In this document: positions 52,081 to 60,900 of the stretch, piece after piece
Layout: every line of letters begins with the position of its first letter
How positions within the stretch are numbered: the first letter of the stretch is position 1
Assembly (NCBI GenBank): GCA_023269675.1
Contig: JAHFSX010000027.1
Span: forward strand, 25,120-89,119
Origin: Verrucomicrobiota bacterium
Lineage (GTDB): Bacteria; Verrucomicrobiota; Kiritimatiellia; RFP12; UBA1067
Direction: 5' to 3'
DNA: 64,000 nucleotides
Notes under the pieces: model-generated
Databases searched by the model: none
Told to the model about the DNA's origin: nothing
The model's input: the letters and a program-made list of their open reading frames with translations, nothing else
Program-made: the position numbers and the translations under genes

Positions 52081-53166
52081 TCACGGCTCTGGCTTGAACC
52101 TCGGGTTGTTGGCGTCGGCCCACAGCAAGGCCTCTTCAAGTGCAGCAGGCGGGGCTGCTTCGTGCTTCATGCCCGGGACGTCAAACAGCTTGGCCGTGAA
52201 GCCGCTCTTCTTTAAGTTGGGCACATCTTTCTTGATATACTCGTAATTCATGTCTCCTGCACCGGTGATGAGCGCAAGCGGTTGGCCATACTTGGCGGAT
52301 TTTCGGATGTCTGCCGGCTTGGCGAAGGGGAGGCACATGTCGGAGAACGGATCGAAGCCCCGAACGGCGTCGAGCGCCCCTCTGAAGTCGTCGGGGTAAC
52401 TCAGCGTGATGAACACCGATTCCGCTCCGCCGCCGCTGAGCCCCCCGACATAGATCCGGGTTTCGTCAAGCGGATAATCTTTTCGCAGCTGGGCCAGCGT
52501 GTCAAGCGCCAAGGCCATGCGCCGCATGTCGGCCTGATCGTTGCCGGCGGCATTCGGTGAAGCGAAAACGAGGCGATGCTCATCCATGATTCTCTTGTAC
52601 CCTTCCGAAGGGTTCATGGCCGAATCGGTCGGCTGGATGTGGATATAGACGCCCAGCTTCGTTTTGCCGTCGTACGTCGGGGGACAATAAACCGTCATGC
52701 TGGGCGCATAGTCGGGCGGCCGCACCGCTTGCTCCGCCGAGACGAAGAGGCCGCGCTTCACCACATCGGTGATGCTGCGCTCGGTGTTGAAGAAGTCGAG
52801 CATGGCTTTGCCGAAATGCGATTTGAAGTAATAGTCTTGCCACTTGCTCCAGCGGCGCTCGGTGATGGGGACCTCTTGCCTCAAGCCCAGCAGGCCGGAC
52901 AGTTTTTCCATGGCTTGCTTCGCCTGTTCCGCCTCTTTGGCCTGCTGTACTTGCTGGAGGTACTCGCGGTCCGCAGGCGAAAGCTTCTTAATTTCTGCGG
53001 TGATCTGTTTGGAGCCGGACCGCAGGACCACCGTGCTCCCCTTGACTTCGACAAGCTCAGCTTTGAGGGTGGCGCCTCCACTGCTTGTCCAGGTCCGCTC
53101 TTCGGCGCGGACGGAGATTCCGACTGAGAGGAGTATGCTGGCTAAAATGACCGCGGACTGTTTCAT
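52081..53166 (-). CDS. Secreted SHD1-domain alpha/beta hydrolase (esterase)
   Basis: A 361-residue protein with signal peptide (MKQSAVILASILLSVGISVRA). Residues ~23-70 are an SHD1 domain (RTWTSSGGATLKAELVEV...LSPADREYL), a small SH3-like module frequent in secreted PVC proteins. A short Gln/Ala/Lys helix links it to an alpha/beta hydrolase with nucleophile Ser in GGLSGGGAE and His in PGMKHEAAPPA. The composition is closer to the chromosomal genes than to the defence-like cargo, so it may be recruited from a related genome. It lies between family A/B copies. Substrate unknown; similarity to feruloyl esterase or depolymerase-like enzymes is loose. Confidence 0.82.
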   Translation of the reverse strand: MKQSAVILASILLSVGISVRAEERTWTSSGGATLKAELVEVKGSTVVLRSGSKQITAEIKKLSPADREYLQQVQQAKEAEQAKQAMEKLSGLLGLRQEVPITERRWSKWQDYYFKSHFGKAMLDFFNTERSITDVVKRGLFVSAEQAVRPPDYAPSMTVYCPPTYDGKTKLGVYIHIQPTDSAMNPSEGYKRIMDEHRLVFASPNAAGNDQADMRRMALALDTLAQLRKDYPLDETRIYVGGLSGGGAESVFITLSYPDDFRGALDAVRGFDPFSDMCLPFAKPADIRKSAKYGQPLALITGAGDMNYEYIKKDVPNLKKSGFTAKLFDVPGMKHEAAPPAALEEALLWADANNPRFKPEP

Positions 53167-53186
53167 TATTCATTCTTTCGCTACTG

Positions 53187-53483
53187 TTATCCAAGAGGAA
53201 GCATGACGGAGCAACGGGGTTGGGGCGAGAACGTGACGGGCACGTAATAGGCGGCGACGGCGTGCTTGGTGGCCAAGGCGAGGACGCGTGCGTGTTCGTC
53301 CGTGGTCGGTTCGGCGGCGTCAGCCCGCACGAAATAGATGGCGAGTTCACCGTGCACATCCGACCCTCCGTTGTTCTCTGGGCAGGCATACCCGCTCCCG
53401 CTCACCCACGCGGTTTTTGCTGTCAGCCAGAAAACGGCCTCATCATACGGCTTTTGGTTTCCACCGTCAACGGTGGGCGGCAA
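53187..53483 (-). pseudogene. Possible fragment of a minus-strand gene (98 codons)
   Basis: The frame reads protein-like (WLTAKTAWVSGSGYACPENN, then ELAIYFVRADAAEP) and stops 21 bp before the SHD1 esterase start. The 5' end has no ribosome-binding site and meets family A copy 4. I take it as a truncated gene; family not recognised. Confidence 0.35.
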
Positions 53484-53557
53484 AGAACCAAGAATGCGTG
53501 GCTATGTAACCGATCGCACTGTTGAGCCGCTCTTCACGGCACTTAAAAACAGTGGCG

Positions 53558-53700
53558 CCGGTACTGAAACCCGCGGGATCTGTACCGGTTCCAAGGGCTA
53601 TTTGTACTGGAATCGAGGGCTCGGGTTCTGTGCCCGGGGGCAAAGAATCGGTTCACTGGGGACAGTTTTCGGTATCGTTGAGTGAGAATACGGTACGAGG
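53558..53700. repeat. Family A intergenic repeat, copy 4 (no leading palindrome)
   Basis: CGGTACTGAAACC, ATCTGTACCGGTTCCAAGG, TTGTACTGGAATC, GGTTCTGTGCC, CGGTATCG and ACGGTACGAGG match copy 3 in order. The leading TGTCTG palindrome is missing. Confidence 0.7.
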
Positions 53701-53790
53701 CCTGTGCGCGTGCGCGCTGCGGCTGAGGCGAAGGGGCGTAGCCCGTTTCGCGTATGCCGTTGGGCCTGGCCGCTTCCATGGTGGACCAGT
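53701..53790. repeat. Family B element, partial copy (left end only)
   Basis: GTGCGCGCTGCGGC, GGGGCGTAGCCCGTTTCGCG and TATGCCGTTGGGC match the left end of family B copy 1. As at 51,623, it follows a family A copy without a gap. Confidence 0.6.
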
Positions 53791-53934
53791 CGTCAGGCAG
53801 CGCTGCGCATACTTTGCCGTTCTTGCTGAACCGCCTAGCGCCCTTGCGGGTGTTGGCCGACCGCTACCGAGACCGTCCAAGGGCTAGGTTGTAATACGGG
53901 TCTCGCTTTCTCATGAACGACCTCAGGCGTGGGG

Positions 53935-54075
53935 TGTCTGGCGTCAGACACAGGCCCCGGTACCGAAACCATGTGGTTCTGCACCTGTTTCTAGGTCTTC
54001 GGGACTTGGTTCTAGGCACAGAAGCCAGTCCCTTGGCCCTGTTTCCTGTACAGATGTGTTTGAAGCCGGTACAAG
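53935..54075. repeat. Family A intergenic repeat, copy 5
   Basis: TGTCTGGCGTCAGACA (53,935-53,950), then CCGGTACCGAAACC, TGGTTCTGCACC, TTGGTTCTAGGC, CCTGTACAG and GCCGGTACAAG. The order matches copy 2. Confidence 0.75.
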
Positions 54076-54237
54076 TCCGCGATCATGGCTGTCCTCGGCG
54101 ACTTCTTTGAGGAGGGGGTCCACTAACCGCTTGCTGAGGCGCAAGGGCACGCCCGCGCTGCCGGCAGAGGTTCTGAAGCAGGTGCTGGGGGTCGAGCCCA
54201 AGCCGAAGCCGAAGCGGGTACGGCGCAAGGTCTAGGG
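54076..54237 (+). pseudogene. Short coding remnant next to family B copy 2
   Basis: MAVLGDFFEEGVH at 54,083 ends at a stop, and the next frame continues LLRRKGTPALPAEVLKQVLG to a basic tail (KRVRRKV) and a stop at 54,235. The two parts look like one small protein broken by a frameshift. Family not recognised. Confidence 0.3.
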
Positions 54238-54574
54238 GCTATGTGGTCGCGTCTTCGGCCTTGGCGTCGGGGCTTGTGCCCACTCCGCCTCAGGCCTTGA
54301 CGCTTCCTCTGGGGATGTGGATTCGCAATCGCGTCCATGTGGCACAGACGGTGTGACACTAAAACCCCCCTGTCTACAATAAGAAGGCCTTCTTACTGTA
54401 GTGGGGGGGCTTTTCGTGGCATAGGCTCAGGAGGGGGTCTAGGAGCAGGGGCATCCAGCATCTCTGTGACTTCCTGACGCGGTTGCGAACTACACCACCC
54501 CCTATGGGCAAGCGTCGAGGCCGAAGGCGGAGAGGGCTCCGCCCCCCGCCAAGGCCGAAGACGCGCACAGTAAC
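54238..54574. mobile_element. Family B MITE-like element, full copy 2 (337 bp)
   Basis: The left end (GTGGTCGCGTCTTCGGCC at ~54,243) and right end (GGCCGAAGACGCGCAC...GTAAC) are inverted repeats, better conserved than in copy 1 over ~55 bp. The core is nearly identical to 48,594-48,770. The remaining gap to 54,774 shows no gene. Confidence 0.78.
54365..54415 (+). terminator. Long hairpin with T-run inside family B copy 2
   Basis: Base-for-base the same hairpin as at 48,638: C6/G6 base, CTACA/TGTAG, and AAGAAGGCCTTCTT at the tip, followed by CTTTTCG. Its conservation in both copies suggests function or a recent common origin. Confidence 0.75.
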
Positions 54575-54774
54575 AACTGATTCCGCACCGGTTTCACCCG
54601 TAACTGTACCTCGCTGAGCGATCGAACGTGGGTGAGTCTTAGGGGAGATGGCTTGAGGGGGTGTCGGGCAATGTGGTATCGTTAAAATTAAGTTTGAAGA
54701 GTGATTGTTGCGGCGGGTGCTGCTCATAGCGCGAGAAAGCGCTGCCGCCACTGAACAAAAGGAGCCGATTTGAA

Positions 54775-55110
54775 ATGGGACAAGCTGTGCTAAAAAGAGT
54801 TGGGGTCTTATCCACGGCATGGCTATTTGCTGCCCTTTGGTTTGCAGTCTATTTCATCCCCCTTTGCGTCTATCAATTTTGGGGAAAGGATTGCGGCATA
54901 GAGATCTACTCTCCGTTCATCAGGATTCAGCCCTCGCCGTCCATTGCGCTCGTTTATCTGATAGTCGTTGTTCCACTTCTGGGTTTTCTTACGGGGATCG
55001 TTACTGCAATCGTCTGTAACCTCACGTTGAGGATATGCGGTGGCATAAAGTTGGAGATCGTGATTGTCAAGACCGAGCCAGAGCCAGCCAACGTTAATGC
55101 GGGTGTCTGA
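54775..55110 (+). CDS. Small membrane protein (111 residues, two segments)
   Basis: AAGGAG lies 11 nt before the ATG. Two hydrophobic segments (TAWLFAALWFAVYFIPLCVY and ALVYLIVVVPLLGFLTGIV) flank a ~30-residue loop. A short C-terminal part follows. No family recognised. It is the first of five small genes on the same strand. Confidence 0.65.
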   Translation: MGQAVLKRVGVLSTAWLFAALWFAVYFIPLCVYQFWGKDCGIEIYSPFIRIQPSPSIALVYLIVVVPLLGFLTGIVTAIVCNLTLRICGGIKLEIVIVKTEPEPANVNAGV

Positions 55111-55230
55111 GGCCTGAACGTAAGGAATCGAATCAAGGCTTAATGCGGCAGGGTTGGAAAGCGTAAACCGGTAGTGCCCGTATATTACGACTGTCCCTCC
55201 ACAAGGTGTTGGCAAGATGAGGAGTATAAA

Positions 55231-55656
55231 ATGATGACACTTCGTTTGGCGGTTTTCGGGTTGATGGTTGGGTTTGCAGCCGTTGCAAATGCGGGCGGAC
55301 GCGTCAGGATAACCGAGCACATTGACGCCGACAATAAGTCAACGTATTGGTTCATTACTCAAGAAGCGCTCACGAACATTCCCGAATGGAAGGTCGATGG
55401 TCCCTTGCCGCTGCCCGTCGAGAAGGCTGTGGCTAAGGCGATGGAGTGGATCAAGAAACGAAACGCAAAGTTTACGGAATGGGCCGTCGCCTCAATCAGC
55501 CTCGGAAAGATATGGGACTCGGACCTAAAGAACAGATGGTATTACTCGGTCTCAGTGAACGGGACCGTGGATGTGGATGGAATCAAGGCGAACTCCTACC
55601 TCAGCGTCATCATTCTGATGGATGGCACTATCGTTGAGCCGACAGACAAGGAGTAG
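55231..55656 (+). CDS. Small secreted protein (141 residues)
   Basis: Started at ATG 55,231 (GAGGAG 7 nt upstream), which gives the signal peptide MMTLRLAVFGLMVGFAAVANA. The mature part has W-rich, mixed alpha/beta sequence (EWAVASISLGKIW, RWYYSVSVNG, SYLSVIILMDGTIVEP). No family recognised. Periplasmic or exported. Confidence 0.65.
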   Translation: MMTLRLAVFGLMVGFAAVANAGGRVRITEHIDADNKSTYWFITQEALTNIPEWKVDGPLPLPVEKAVAKAMEWIKKRNAKFTEWAVASISLGKIWDSDLKNRWYYSVSVNGTVDVDGIKANSYLSVIILMDGTIVEPTDKE

Positions 55657-55759
55657 GGCTGTCAACAAGTCGCCGATCGGTACGACTGACAAGCTCGCCG
55701 TCTGTTGGCGGCGGCATCGGAAAACGGAATGCTGGAGTCAGGATAGTGAAAGGAAAAAG

Positions 55760-56074
55760 ATGAACGTACACACATGGTGCTTAGCCATAGCTCTATCCCT
55801 TCTTGCATGTGGGTGTAAAACCACGTCCGACATCCCCAAGATGACTGCAAAACAGACGCAAATAGAGATTAATGATGTGACCACAAAGGGAGTTGTCGTC
55901 ACCAGATTCGACGGTAAGTCGATACATTATCAAAAGAAGTGTGACTTTTGCGGTTTTGTGTCGCCACAAACAATTGGGACCTCTTGCCCAGAGGCACCTT
56001 GGAATTGCAGATCTACCTTTGTCTGTCCCAAGTGTGACAAAACCACTGATGTCTTGATACGAAGAGCACGCTAA
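55760..56074 (+). CDS. Small lipoprotein with cysteine knuckles (104 residues)
   Basis: ATG 55,760 follows AAAGGAAAAAG. The signal ends in LLAC, a lipobox, so the mature protein should begin at that Cys. Later CDFCGF, a Cys in SCPEAPWNC, and CPKCDK could form a zinc ribbon, which is unusual in a lipoprotein. No family recognised. Confidence 0.6.
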   Translation: MNVHTWCLAIALSLLACGCKTTSDIPKMTAKQTQIEINDVTTKGVVVTRFDGKSIHYQKKCDFCGFVSPQTIGTSCPEAPWNCRSTFVCPKCDKTTDVLIRRAR

Positions 56075-56131
56075 CCAGCCCTTTCATGCAACGGTATGCC
56101 GTGTACGGATGGCAATGTTTGGTGAGGCAAA

Positions 56132-56533
56132 ATGATGAATACACAAGTCACATTCAGGTCACACAAGTTCCCGCCATATGACGGCGAGCAGGAACAGATA
56201 AACCCAGGACTGTGGGGCAAGCGTCTGGCCGAGCACTTCGTCGAAAAGCTGAAGGGAACGGGAATCGAGACAGAGGAGATCATCCCGGAAGATTGGGGGT
56301 GGTATATCCCGATCAAGAATGACGGTTTTCGGTTGGCCATCTGTTGCGGGCACCAGTGCGGCGATGACGACGAGTTTCTGTGTTTCACAGAACCGGCCAC
56401 GCCGACCATCAAAAAGTTGTTCAAGAAGATCGACGCGACCGAGCAACTCGGGCGCCTTGTGGCGGCCATGGAGAAGATCATCGCTGCAGACCCTGAAATC
56501 CGAGAAGTGGAGTGGTCGGACGGGAACAAATAA
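56132..56533 (+). CDS. Hypothetical protein (133 residues), possible immunity-like fold
   Basis: Begins at a double ATG with GAGG 5 nt upstream. The sequence is compact and acidic, with EDWGWYIPIK, LAICCGHQCG and an acidic C-terminal helix, and no signal peptide. The composition resembles small cytoplasmic immunity-type proteins, but no family is recognised and no toxin gene adjoins it. Confidence 0.6.
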   Translation: MMNTQVTFRSHKFPPYDGEQEQINPGLWGKRLAEHFVEKLKGTGIETEEIIPEDWGWYIPIKNDGFRLAICCGHQCGDDDEFLCFTEPATPTIKKLFKKIDATEQLGRLVAAMEKIIAADPEIREVEWSDGNK

Positions 56534-56599
56534 CACCGATGCCCTTCCTCGGTACGTCGCTGATGCACCGCCCGAGGAAGGGCATCGCTCACACAATAA

Positions 56600-57031
56600 A
56601 TGAACTTCAAAAGCCAAATTCCATTTCTTACGGTGCCGCTCGCACTAGTAGTACTGAGCACTCTCTTGGTGGGTGCGGTGTACGGTAGATTCGACCCCTC
56701 CACGGACATCGCCAGATACGCAATTTTGGGTCTCGGGGGAAGCTACTGGCTTATTTCCGGGCTAATCCGCTGGAACAAGCCCTACGTTACAGCTGATGAC
56801 AAAGGGCTAACAGTTTATGGCCGGCAATTTTCAAATCAGCCTACAATAGAGATACCGTGGGACTTGATGCGGGGCCATATCGGCAGATCGTTTTGGGATA
56901 TTAGACTTGAGATGGCAGATGGAGAGACGATCAAGATTCCAATCAACGGCATGTCTGGAAAGGCAGTTGCCGAGTTGCTCATATTGATTGACGAAAGCGG
57001 ACGAGGAAGTGGAACGTCAGCGCTCACCTGA
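56600..57031 (+). CDS. Membrane protein with PH-like domain (143 residues)
   Basis: Two N-terminal membrane segments (LTVPLALVVLSTLLVGAV and ARYAILGLGGSYWLISGLI), then a strand-rich part (KGLTVYGRQFSNQPTIEIPW...IRLEMADGETIKIPI) like bacterial PH domains. Function unknown. Last gene of the small-gene run; a weak start context lowers confidence slightly. Confidence 0.6.
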   Translation: MNFKSQIPFLTVPLALVVLSTLLVGAVYGRFDPSTDIARYAILGLGGSYWLISGLIRWNKPYVTADDKGLTVYGRQFSNQPTIEIPWDLMRGHIGRSFWDIRLEMADGETIKIPINGMSGKAVAELLILIDESGRGSGTSALT

Positions 57032-57310
57032 CCGGGATTCGGCAGTTCCGGCAGGATCGGCTGGGCGGTTTCGAGGATATTTTCCTGTCGGGGTCGGCCT
57101 AAGATCAAAGACAAATTTGGACCGGAAGAGACCCCAAACGGTGAGGTATGGCCTATATAGACGAGCCACAGGCCACCCCTTGAGCTCGTCCCGATGGCAA
57201 CACGGTCAGGGGTTGTTCCGCTTGATCAGACGCCCGGTTCTGTATTTCATGGGCGAGACTATGCGCGCAGGTAAAGAGGGATTTAATCTCTAAAGCTATC
57301 CAACACCCAG

Positions 57311-57631
57311 TGTCTGGCGTCAGACACGGGCTGGGTAAGGGAACCTCGGGGTTCTGTACCGGTATCTAGGTGCTTGACCATGTGCGGCGTCAGACACGGG
57401 CGCTGTGTCTGTTGACAGACATGTCGGGTGTGCGGCGTCAGACACGGCAGCATCCGCACTGCAAATCAACGTACCTGTACCGGTTTCTGGGAGTTGGGTA
57501 CGGAAAAATGGAGGCCAGTACTCGGTTCTAAGAGGCATGAACCAGTTCAGAGGTGGCGTTTTCCGGTACGAATGGGCAAGAGATCGGTATAGGGCCGAGG
57601 CGATTGGACATGTCTGGCGTCAGACATGGGC
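57311..57631. repeat. Family A intergenic repeat, copy 6 (complex, several palindromes)
   Basis: Palindromes at 57,311-57,326 and 57,611-57,626 (TGTCTGGCGTCAGACA) and 57,406-57,421 (TGTCTGTTGACAGACA), with two imperfect ones at 57,381-57,396 and 57,429-57,444. GTACCGG-type motifs lie between. Its right 67 bp (57,565-57,631) match 63,490-63,556 with three differences. Confidence 0.8.
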
Positions 57632-57964
57632 GCCCGTTGCGTCAATTAGAAATGACCCCCAAATGATCTGAGGGCTCCGCCGGCTGTTGCGTCATAATCA
57701 TGACCCCCAACGTGTTTCTGTTTTGCAGCCTTCGCGGCTGGTTTGTTGAGAGGTTTGCGTGCTTGCGGGTGGTGTCCGGTGTGGCGGTCTGCGCCCGCCG
57801 GGCGCGGCCCCGTTCCCGCAGGGCCTCAGGCAGGCGCCGGTCGCGCGGGACGGCTGGCAGAAGGCCAATCCGTCATGACGGGCCAGCGATTTCTTGTCTA
57901 GGTGTGGCACACGCCGGCTGAAGCGCAGACGCGCTTCAGCCGATGCGTTGTCTGAGCAGGCGAC
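57632..57964 (-). pseudogene. Degenerate transposase-end sequence
   Basis: Two ~25-bp direct repeats (GTTGCGTCA...TGACCCCCAA at 57,636-57,662 and 57,684-57,712) look like transposon terminal binding sites. Reading minus, the sequence next to the palindrome (SFLIDATGAH) matches the end of the right-edge transposase frame (GVFSI and following). The upstream minus-strand frame (PHLDKKSLARHDGL...) may be further remnant. A CGCTTCAGCCGGC-type hairpin is at 57,908-57,944. Confidence 0.45.
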
Positions 57965-60900
57965 TCACCATACGCGCAAGGGGATGACTTCCGTCAGGAG
58001 GTTCCGTTCGCCGGCGTTCGCGCCGACAATGATTTCAAACACCCCGAAGATGCTGCGGTACAAACTTCTCGTGCCGGGGAACGTCCCGTAGACCACAACC
58101 ACAAAACGGTCAGGCGGCGTTTCACGGCGTTGGACGAGCAGCAGTGTACCTGAGGACAGAACCGGGGTGCCACCCGGCAGCATTCCCGTAAGTCGGACAG
58201 CGCCGTCCGATGAGACCGCGAGCGTCACCAAGCCTCCGCCGGAGGACACCGATCGCGTGGATGTGATTTCCGGCACCTCAACCGGGTAAACGCCCGCAAC
58301 CTGATTCAACACCTCTGCCCTGCCGGAGGCTTTCCAGCTGTTGCGGACAAACACCAGTTCAGCCTCGGGTTCGTCAACGAAGCCTGCCGTCACCGCCCCG
58401 CTCTTGTCGATGCTGAACTGTATCGGTATGGCGGTCTTGGCGCCATGGCTCGCAACGGTCTTAACGGTGCAGCATCCGTTTGTCATCGCGTTGAAGTTGG
58501 ACGCTTTAAACGTGTAATTAGTGCCCCGCATGGACAGTTTGCCGGTGATGTGGCCCAGGGGGGTAACCGAGAGTCTCGCTGAGCCCTCGCCGTAGATGCT
58601 GCCGTCGGCCCAGCCGTCGAAGTCGCCGGCCGCGTTTTCAAGGGCTGTGACGACGATGTCCAGAAGAAGCGATGTGCCCCTGACCGTCTTCGTGTTGCTG
58701 CGGAGTGTGAGTTGCAACATCGCCTGATAGTGACCCGCGCGCGTCGGCACGCCGGACACGCCGACGGCTCCGCTCTGTACGGACAGGCGCAAGCCGGGAG
58801 GGAGTGCACCGGTGTCGACCCGGCATGCCATCTGGCCTTCAAGTCCGCGGTCCACCACAAGCGGGCCCACATCGCATTGCACGCCGACCGTCAGTTCCGC
58901 ATTGGCAAACCGACCGGCTTCGAATTCGGGAACGCCCTGCGGCAATACCGCGACTTTCCATACCGATCCGCGCTTGACCGCTTCGACGCCGAACGTGTCA
59001 CACCGCACGGCGTCGATCCGCCAATAGATCGGGTTGCCAAAGGCTTCAGCGGTCAGAGCCTCCAGCGCCGCGGCCGGGATGGGCACATTCACGAAAACGC
59101 CGGTTCCGACGGGTTTCATGGCCGAGGGCGTCAACCCCGCATAGGCCTTGTAGTAATCACACTCTCCGCTCCAGGCGAGTCCCGCGAAATTCCGCCTTAA
59201 GATCGTCTGTCCGTTTGCCGGTACAGGTTCTGACGCTTCCGCGAGCGGCGTCCACCGGATGTTACGGATGATCCCCGTGACTTCGGGCGACTTCGCGCCG
59301 CGCTGGACTAACCATTGGATACGTTGAGGACCGGCGGGTATGGCGAGCGAGACGTTCTGCGCGGTGCGGGTGAAGGTCAGGTCATGCGTCTGACTTCCGG
59401 CCATGCAGAGGATCGCGTTGGTCCCATCCGCTCCCGAGAGCTCCGCCTCAAACGATACGAGTCCTGGGCCGTTTACTGAAATCTGGAACGCGGCTCCAGA
59501 TTTATTGGCGGGGGAGTCGCAGGTCAGACCGCCGAGCTCGTTCGAGTATCTCCAGAGACCGGAAAGCTGTTTGTATTTAAGCGCCAGATTCCCAGGTTGG
59601 GCGGCAAACTCAGCGAAAGTCATGTTGATGACTTTTATAAACAGGGCTTGGATCGAACGCGCTCGCGTCATCGGCACCGTGATCGTTTGGCCTTGCAGAA
59701 CGCAATCCCCGGCATCGCCTTCCCATCCCGCAAAGAACCAGCCTGGACCTGCTGTTGCTGTCAGGGCCACGCGAGCCCCTTCATTTTGCCACCCGTCCGC
59801 GGCGGAAACAGCGCCCTCGCCCTCCGTCTGCGTCGTGAGCCGGTACTGCGTCTGCCAGTTCCAAGTCAGCGTCGCGTTGTTGGTGAGCGTCAGCGTGACG
59901 TTCGTCGCGCCGGCTTGCGTGCAGGCGTTGCCTTCCACGGTCGCGCCGGTGCAGAGGCGGCGCATGTTCTCTTGTGTTACGGGAGAAGCGACGCTAGAGT
60001 CAATACTCATTCCATTCACATAGACATGTACCCCATTGCTGGGGACCGCGGGTCCTTCCGCCCCTCGCACGGTGAGCGTCTTCGTATAGCCGTCGTATAG
60101 ATCGCTGATTTCAGACGGACTTAGCGCCCGATTGTAGAACCGGATGTCATCCATGAGTCCTACAAACTTTTCTATCTCAGGATTTGACGCGTAAGCGCCG
60201 AATGTAAGGGTATGTGGGCACACGGCGATCAATCCACTCGCGTCGTTCTCACGCATCAGTTGGTTGTTCACGTAGAACTGCAGTTTCGATCCCGTGTATT
60301 GAACGACGATGAAATCCCACTTCGTGTAGGACGGTTCGATGGACCCTTCATTGGGTGAGTCCAGGTCAAATGAAACGTTTCCGATGCTCCACTCTACACC
60401 GTACTTGCCGTTCAGGTCGCGTCGGACCAGAAGTTGTGTGTCCAGCGGATTGCCGTGCTTGGAGATCAGGTCCTGCGGCGCCAAGAGAGGGCCCTTCAAG
60501 TCGGGCTTCGCCCACACGCAGGCCGCGAAGGTGCCCCTGCTCTGTTGGAAGCTTGCCACACGCACATACGAGGTTGAGCCGCTGAAACGCAATGCCATAT
60601 CCGCCTGGCCGAAGCGGTCGACGGCGGGTGTTACGCCGGGCGTCATCGTGCCATGCGCCTTTCCTCCGCTCGTATCGGTTGCGCTGCCGTTCAACGGGTA
60701 ATACGCAAGGAGTCCATCAGCCAAAGACGGCGGAAAGTTTGACGAGAAGACCGCCTGAATGCTCAGGGCTCCTGTCATCGGCACGGTGATCGAACTGCCG
60801 CTCATCGCGCAACCGTTCGTGTCGCCCGTCCAGCCAGAGAAGAACCAGCCGGTTGCAGCGGTGGCGGTCAGTTCAACGGTGGTTCCTTCATTTTGCCACG

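Noticed and set aside
51734..52246. 170-codon plus-strand frame
   Set aside because: It runs antisense into the SHD1 esterase and is Gly/Pro-rich without any domain; no ribosome-binding site.
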